From the NCBI GenBank assembly GCA_900758885.1, contig CAAETD010000016.1, positions 1 through 16,503 on the forward strand: a stretch of 16,503 nucleotides of DNA. The letters are read 5' to 3'. This DNA is from an uncultured Collinsella sp. (GTDB lineage Bacteria; Actinomycetota; Coriobacteriia; Coriobacteriales; Coriobacteriaceae). The notes beneath the pieces are model-generated. The model was given only the letters and a program-made list of their open reading frames with translations, had not been told where the DNA came from and searched no databases. Positions 12,554 to 16,503 of the stretch are shown piece by piece; the stretch's first letter is position 1; every line of letters starts with the position of its first letter. The position numbers were made by a program, and so were the translations under genes.

Positions 12554-14017
12554 TTACTCGTCGTGCTTCTCCTCGCGGCGTGCAGCAGCGCGTGCGTCGT
12601 GGATGCCCTTGATCGCGGCATGGCGAGCCGTTCGGGCATCATGGATGGCGTCGCGAGCCTCGGCGGTCGTCGCCTTGGCAGAGCGCAACTTGGCGGCCAG
12701 ATCGGGGTTGGTTTCGGCGACCGCGGTAATCGCGGGGCCGTCGAGCTCCTCTTGCGTGGGCTCGGCCAAAAAGTCGATAGCATACTGGGCGGCCACCATG
12801 GAGCCCTTTGCCAGCACGGTCTCGTCGATCTTGTAAAAGCAGGAATGTTGGGCGTACGTGGCGCCAATCTTGGGGTTGCGCGTACCTACAAAGGCGAGCA
12901 CGCCCGGTACGCGACGCAGGTACTCCGAAAAATCCTCGCCCGAAAGCGTGCCGCGATAATGGCCTTGGCCGGTGGGGCCCAGGCACTTGATTACAGCCTG
13001 ACGGCAGCGCTCGCTCGAGGCGGCGTCGTTTTCGACCTTGTAGTTAGCGATGGTGTAGTCGGTGAGCTCTGCCTCGGCGCCCAGAGCTGCCGCGGTATGC
13101 TCCACGATGCGGCGCATGAGCTCCGGCATTTCCTCGTGGGTCGAATCGCCGTAGGTGCGCACTGTGCCGGCGAGGTAGGCCGTGCCGGCGATAACGTTGC
13201 GCGCGGTGCCGCCGTGCAGCTCGCCGACGGTGATGACGGCCGGCTCGTAGGGGCTAATCTCGCGCGAGACGATGGTCTGCAGGGCGTTGACAATTTCGGC
13301 GGCAACCATGACGGCGTCGTGGCCGCGCTGGGGCATGGCGCCATGGCACGAGGTGCCGCGGACGTCGATGCGGAACCAGTCGGTATTGGCCATGCGCGGA
13401 CCGGGCTCGCAGCTCACGGTGCCGGCGTCGACCTCGCTCCAGATGTGCGCGGCGTAGGCGCCATCGACGCCGTCGAGCACACCCGTGCCGATCATGAGCT
13501 TGGCGCCCTGGCCGTTTTCCTCGCTGGGCTGGAAGACGATGCGGACCTCGCCGTGGATGTCGTCGGTCATATGGCGCAGGATTTGCAGCGTGCCGAGCAT
13601 CATGGCGATATGGCAGTCGTGGCCGCAGGCGTGCATACAGCCCTCGTTGACGCTGGCGAACTCCTCGCCAGTCTGCTCGGTAACGGGCAGGGCGTCGATA
13701 TCGGCGCGCAGCAGGATGCGGCGGCGTGGCGTGCCGTCCTCGCGATAGGCGTCGGGCGCGGTGCCGCGAAGCGTTGCCACCAGGCCCGTCTTAAGGGGAC
13801 GCTCGTAGGGGATATTCATGGCGTCGAGCTGGTTGGCGATGTCGGAGGTCGTGCGCTCCTCGGCGAGGCTCAGCTCCGGGTGCTTATGGAAGTGCCGGCG
13901 CTGCTTGATGATATATGGTTCAAACTCGGTAGCGATATCTTTGATGGCTGCGGTGACGTCGTCAGCCGCGCGAGCCTCGGTCGCCGCCATAATCTGCTGT
14001 GCCTTGGTCTTCGTCAT
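12554..14017 (-). CDS. M20D family metallo-amidohydrolase (peptidase)
   Basis: A 487-residue cytoplasmic enzyme of the M20D group (hippurate/N-acyl-amino-acid amidohydrolase type), hydrolysing an amide bond with two metal ions. Visible motifs: RRHFHKHPELS (40-50), RADIDALPVTEQTGEEF (104-120), the metal motif HACGHDCHIAMM (129-140, Cys131 and His133), QPSEENGQGA (163-172, Glu166 and Glu167), AHIWS (190-194), the dimerisation domain with CHGAMPQRGHDAV (224-236) and GGTARNVIAGTAYLAGTVRT, and a late QHSCFY (390-395). The substrate cannot be fixed. Oddities are about 30 extra residues at the N terminus and a charged helical tail (420-487) with a repeated IHDAR unit, making it some 90 residues longer than usual. 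The ATG at 14017 has AAGGAG about 10 bases upstream. It diverges from the YtcJ-like gene. Confidence 0.92.
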   Translation of the reverse strand: MTKTKAQQIMAATEARAADDVTAAIKDIATEFEPYIIKQRRHFHKHPELSLAEERTTSDIANQLDAMNIPYERPLKTGLVATLRGTAPDAYREDGTPRRRILLRADIDALPVTEQTGEEFASVNEGCMHACGHDCHIAMMLGTLQILRHMTDDIHGEVRIVFQPSEENGQGAKLMIGTGVLDGVDGAYAAHIWSEVDAGTVSCEPGPRMANTDWFRIDVRGTSCHGAMPQRGHDAVMVAAEIVNALQTIVSREISPYEPAVITVGELHGGTARNVIAGTAYLAGTVRTYGDSTHEEMPELMRRIVEHTAAALGAEAELTDYTIANYKVENDAASSERCRQAVIKCLGPTGQGHYRGTLSGEDFSEYLRRVPGVLAFVGTRNPKIGATYAQHSCFYKIDETVLAKGSMVAAQYAIDFLAEPTQEELDGPAITAVAETNPDLAAKLRSAKATTAEARDAIHDARTARHAAIKGIHDARAAARREEKHDE

Positions 14018-14068
14018 GGTCGATTTGCTCCTTGCTGGGTTGATCGCAAAATCGTACAGGCTCTCTCC

Positions 14069-14097
14069 AGTATGCCACCTGCCGCTAGGGCTGGTAA
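14069..14097 (-). promoter_or_regulatory. Candidate promoter of the M20D gene
   Basis: On the minus strand TTACCA (14097-14092, 4 of 6) and CATACT (14074-14069, 4 of 6) are 17 bp apart, about 50 bases upstream of the start codon. The region between the two divergent amidohydrolase genes is only 168 bp, so their control elements are likely intermixed. For the plus-strand gene I see only a weak TACACT at 14142-14147. Confidence 0.4.
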
Positions 14098-14185
14098 AGT
14101 TGCCGTTTGCCGCTTGGGGTTTTGTTACAAGGGCGGGGGAGTACACTCGGGGGTGTTGAATTTCCTGCCAGAGATGGGGATGCCC

Positions 14186-15823
14186 ATGCAACATATCGAT
14201 CGGATTATCCGCTCCAAGAACGTCTTTACCGCGCAAGACGGCATCGATACCGCCCGCGAGCTGGCGATTGCCATCGCAGGCGACCGTATCGTCGCAGTCG
14301 GTGCGCCCGATGACGTGATCGCTGCCGCTCCCGCCGCCACGTCGGTTATCGACTACGGCGAGCAGTTTGTCTGCCCCGGTTTCCATGACGCTCATCTGCA
14401 CTTCTTCCATACCTCGGTCGGTTCCTCGCCGTACATGCTCATGGATATGGGCACGTCCGAGGCTGCGCTGGTGCAGCACGCGCTCGAGTTTTCCCAGGAC
14501 CTGCCCGACGACGCTTGGGTTGTGACGCAGGGCTGGCGCGACTACCGTTGGGACCCGCCCGAGCATCCTACCAAGGCGTCGCTCGATGCGGCATTCCCCG
14601 ATCGTCCCTGCGTTATGTATTCGGGCGACGGGCACACGCTGTGGCTCAACAGCCGCGCACTCGAGGCGCTCGGCGTCACACGCGACAGCGAGCCGCCAGC
14701 GGGCGGTAGCTACGACAAGGACGCAAACGGCGAGCTCACGGGTATCGCTCACGAGGCGGCTGCCATGCAGCTGCTGCCGCGCTGCCTTGAGTGGCTGGGC
14801 GAAGATCGCATCGCAAGCGCTTACGCCGATCAAATGAGGCGTATGGCCGAGCAGGGCATCACCTCGATATGCGATATGTCGCTCATGCCCATGCCGGGCT
14901 GCGATTTTATCCGCGACGACGTCTACGACAAACTGCAGGCAGCCAGCAAGTTGGGCATCCGAGCCCATCTGTTCCCCACGCTGTTGGATGACCAGTCGCG
15001 CTTGGAAGAGCTGCAGACCCGCTACGCGAACAACGCGCTGCTCTCGGCGCCAGGCTTTAAGCAGTTCTTCGACGGCGTGTCGAGCGAACACACGGCCTAT
15101 CTCACCGAGCCCTATACCAACCCGCGCTTCCCGGGCGATCAAGGTCGCCTGACGGTTCCCGCTGAGCGTATGCGCAAGCTGGTCCTCGCTGCCGCGGAGC
15201 GCGGTCACACCGTGCGCATCCACGTCATCGGCGACGGTGCCATCCATGCCGCGCTCGATATCTTTGAGGAGGCCGCGGAACTGTACGGCCTGCCCCAGCA
15301 CGGTCATAACACGCTCGAGCATCTGGAGAACCTCTTGCCCGAGGACATTGACCGCCTGCGCAAGCTTAACGTGGTTGCTTCGAGCCAGCCTTGCCACATT
15401 ACACTCGACCCGGGCGGCCCCGAGCGCGACCTGGGCCTGGAGCGCAGCCGCATCATGTGGCCGTTTGCGACCTATAGGCAGCGCGGCATTCGCCAAGCCT
15501 TCGGTACCGACAGCCCTATCACGCCCGTTACCAGCATGAACGTGCTCTACACGGCTATCACGCGCCAGGACCCCAAGAGCCACTGGCCCGAGGGCGGCTG
15601 GTTACCGAGCGAGCGTATCGATGCGGCAACAGCTCTGCGCAACTACACCCTGGGTAGCGCCTGTGCGGCAGGCGACGAGCAAAACCTCGGCAGCTTGGAG
15701 CCCGGCAAGTATGCCGACCTGGTAGTCCTGGACCAAAACCCGCTCACCGTTGACCCCCAAGAACTGCAAGCCACCAAGGTTCAGGCCACCTACCTGGCAG
15801 GTAACTTGATTTACGAGCGCTAA
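14186..15823 (+). CDS. YtcJ-like metal-dependent amidohydrolase (Amidohydro_3)
   Basis: A 545-residue member of the amidohydrolase superfamily, YtcJ type. Metal-site motifs are in order: PGFHDAHLHF (64-73, the HxH pair His70 and His72), FKQFFDGV (291-298, likely the bridging lysine), RIHVIGDGA (344-352), HNTLEHL (374-380) and FGTDSPITPV (439-448, the catalytic-type Asp442). The C-terminal LGSLEPGKYADLVVLDQNPL is the small beta-sandwich closure typical of the superfamily. The family hydrolyses amide or similar bonds of varied small molecules; the substrate is not predictable. Three in-frame ATGs (14174, 14180, 14186) are close together; I choose 14186 because the GGGG at 14176-14179 gives it a ribosome site at 6 bases. 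The choice changes only four residues. The very long open frame extending upstream is antisense to the M20 gene. Terminator at 15843-15890. Confidence 0.93.
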   Translation: MQHIDRIIRSKNVFTAQDGIDTARELAIAIAGDRIVAVGAPDDVIAAAPAATSVIDYGEQFVCPGFHDAHLHFFHTSVGSSPYMLMDMGTSEAALVQHALEFSQDLPDDAWVVTQGWRDYRWDPPEHPTKASLDAAFPDRPCVMYSGDGHTLWLNSRALEALGVTRDSEPPAGGSYDKDANGELTGIAHEAAAMQLLPRCLEWLGEDRIASAYADQMRRMAEQGITSICDMSLMPMPGCDFIRDDVYDKLQAASKLGIRAHLFPTLLDDQSRLEELQTRYANNALLSAPGFKQFFDGVSSEHTAYLTEPYTNPRFPGDQGRLTVPAERMRKLVLAAAERGHTVRIHVIGDGAIHAALDIFEEAAELYGLPQHGHNTLEHLENLLPEDIDRLRKLNVVASSQPCHITLDPGGPERDLGLERSRIMWPFATYRQRGIRQAFGTDSPITPVTSMNVLYTAITRQDPKSHWPEGGWLPSERIDAATALRNYTLGSACAAGDEQNLGSLEPGKYADLVVLDQNPLTVDPQELQATKVQATYLAGNLIYER

Positions 15824-15842
15824 GTATTCATGCCATACCGTT

Positions 15843-15890
15843 AAGCGCGGCTCGGACAGCCTATTTTGGGATAACGCTCGAGCCGCGTTT
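15843..15890 (+). terminator. Terminator of the YtcJ-like gene
   Basis: CGCGGCTCG (15846-15854) pairs with CGAGCCGCG (15879-15887), extended at the base by a G-U and two A-T pairs into TTT (15888-15890), followed by GCGTTTTGG. The loop is long (24 bases) and has a small inner AGC/GCT stem. It starts about 20 bases after the stop codon. Confidence 0.75.
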
Positions 15891-16503
15891 GCGTTTTGGT
15901 GGGGATCCGCCATGAGCGTCCCTGCTCTGTTGGATTTGGGCGCGGGGTTGAGGTGCTGCTGCCCCGCGCGCTCAATTCGGACATCAGCAATGCTGTCTCT
16001 TGGTGTTTTGCATACTTCCCATTACAGATTGCATAAAAAGGCTGGGATGTTCTTCTTGATCCTGATGTACCCCCGCCCGTGTCGTGCAAAAAACGGAGTA
16101 TTCAGCACCGCGAGCTCTGCCGGTGCCGCTGCGGCTGAGTAACGTTGCGGAGATTGACGTCATTTTGGGCTCCGGTACGGCGCGAAGTACGCCCATTTGT
16201 CCCAACGGGGTCTGCCCACCGACCAAAACCGCCCGCTGAAGGCGTTCTTGGGACCAATAAGGTATGTCCGGCGCGTATGCAGCCGTCCTGGCTTGCTGAA
16301 TACTCCCAAAAATGCACGGTGCTTCCCAGGGGACCCGTGCGCGCAGCGAAAACCATACCCACGTTCCTATCCGCATCGCCATTTTGCTGCACTGACTTTT
16401 CTGAATGTCGGGCCCGAATTAGTTAACCTGCCTCCCGTGTGGCTCCGGAGGGGCGGGGCATAAGGATTATCGCGAGTTCCGCACGAGCCGAAGGCCACTT
16501 AAT
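15891..16503. other. Gene-free right end of the window
   Basis: About 600 bases without a convincing coding region. Open frames on both strands are short (about 100-130 codons at most), lack credible ribosome sites, are rich in Arg, Pro, Ser and Cys, and match no family I recognise. The stretch contains an inverted-repeat pair (16083-16107 and 16294-16318), a GCACGG/CCGTGC hairpin at 16314-16340 that on the minus strand runs into ATTTTT, and a CCTCC/GGAGG pairing at 16431-16451. The sequence near 16470-16503 may be the left half of a structure cut by the window edge. Confidence 0.5.
16083..16318. repeat. Candidate inverted-repeat element, about 236 bp, non-coding
   Basis: The left end has CGTGC, a 7-base A-rich spacer, then GGAGTATTCAGCA (16095-16107). 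The right end, read on the minus strand, has CGTGC (16318-16314), a 7-base T-rich spacer, then the same 13-mer (16306-16294). This gives 25-bp imperfect inverted ends with 19 matches. No transposase and no clear target duplication is visible (flanks GTGT and GTGC at best). It could be a small non-autonomous element, a pair of binding sites or a long-range RNA stem. Confidence 0.4.

Noticed and set aside
12470..14185. Upstream part of the 1117-codon plus-strand frame, suggesting an N-terminal fusion to the YtcJ-like enzyme
   Set aside because: It runs antisense to the whole M20D gene, whose catalytic motifs are intact; the YtcJ homology begins at 14186.
14018..15583. Minus-strand extension of the M20D frame to 1009 codons
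   Set aside because: The added part is antisense to the YtcJ-like gene, and the M20D gene has a ribosome site and start at 14017.
16155..16162. TGACGTCA palindrome as a regulator site
   Set aside because: An isolated 8-mer with no promoter or gene nearby; expected by chance in a sequence of this length and base composition.
15912..16463. Small genes in the right-end region on either strand
   Set aside because: No ribosome sites, no recognisable domains, mutually overlapping frames with biased residue content; best treated as non-coding.

Overview
This 16.5 kb stretch reads as ordinary chromosomal DNA of a high-GC, Gram-positive anaerobe. The best guess is a member of the Coriobacteriia, close to Collinsella. 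The basis is the GC-rich codon use, the type III pantothenate kinase, the AmaP/DUF2273/Asp23 envelope operon, the DUF4013-type zinc-ribbon membrane protein, the M20D and YtcJ amidohydrolases and the OPT-family transporter, with no outer-membrane genes. The genus is an inference. I see no phage, transposase, CRISPR array, tRNA or rRNA.

Layout: an OPT-family transporter on the minus strand (112-1815, with its own terminator at 31-70) diverges from coaX (2008-2859). The two candidate -10 boxes flank a perfect 6-bp inverted repeat. Then, all on the plus strand: a dCMP deaminase-type enzyme (2944-3468), a small Nfu scaffold protein (3641-3919), lgt (4029-4850), a 727-residue DUF6020-like polytopic membrane protein (4934-7117), yebC (7283-8089), the operon amaP - DUF2273 - asp23 (8256-9731), a YitT/DUF2179 membrane protein (9940-10962) and a zinc-ribbon/DUF4013-like membrane protein with a Pro-Glu tail (11112-12413). 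A strong hairpin separates the last one from an M20D amidohydrolase on the minus strand (12554-14017), which diverges from a YtcJ-like amidohydrolase on the plus strand (14186-15823). The last roughly 600 bases hold no convincing gene.

Functionally this is mainly envelope biology and small-molecule handling: lipoprotein maturation (lgt), envelope stress (amaP/asp23), several multi-pass membrane proteins, oligopeptide uptake, cofactor and nucleotide metabolism (coaX, deaminase, Nfu) and two metal-dependent amidohydrolases that share one control region.

The most unusual signal is not a gene. Four genes (lgt, the 727-residue protein, asp23, the zinc-ribbon protein) are each followed, 1-12 bases after the stop codon, by a hairpin. 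The paired arms differ in sequence from site to site, but the loop carries the same G-rich core (G3-5, A/T, C, A/G, G, G). Different arms that still pair, around one core, suggest an interspersed repeat family or a shared 3' RNA signal. A second candidate element, a pair of 25-bp imperfect inverted repeats bounding about 236 bp, lies in the gene-free right end (16083-16318). No complete new enzyme system is visible in this window.
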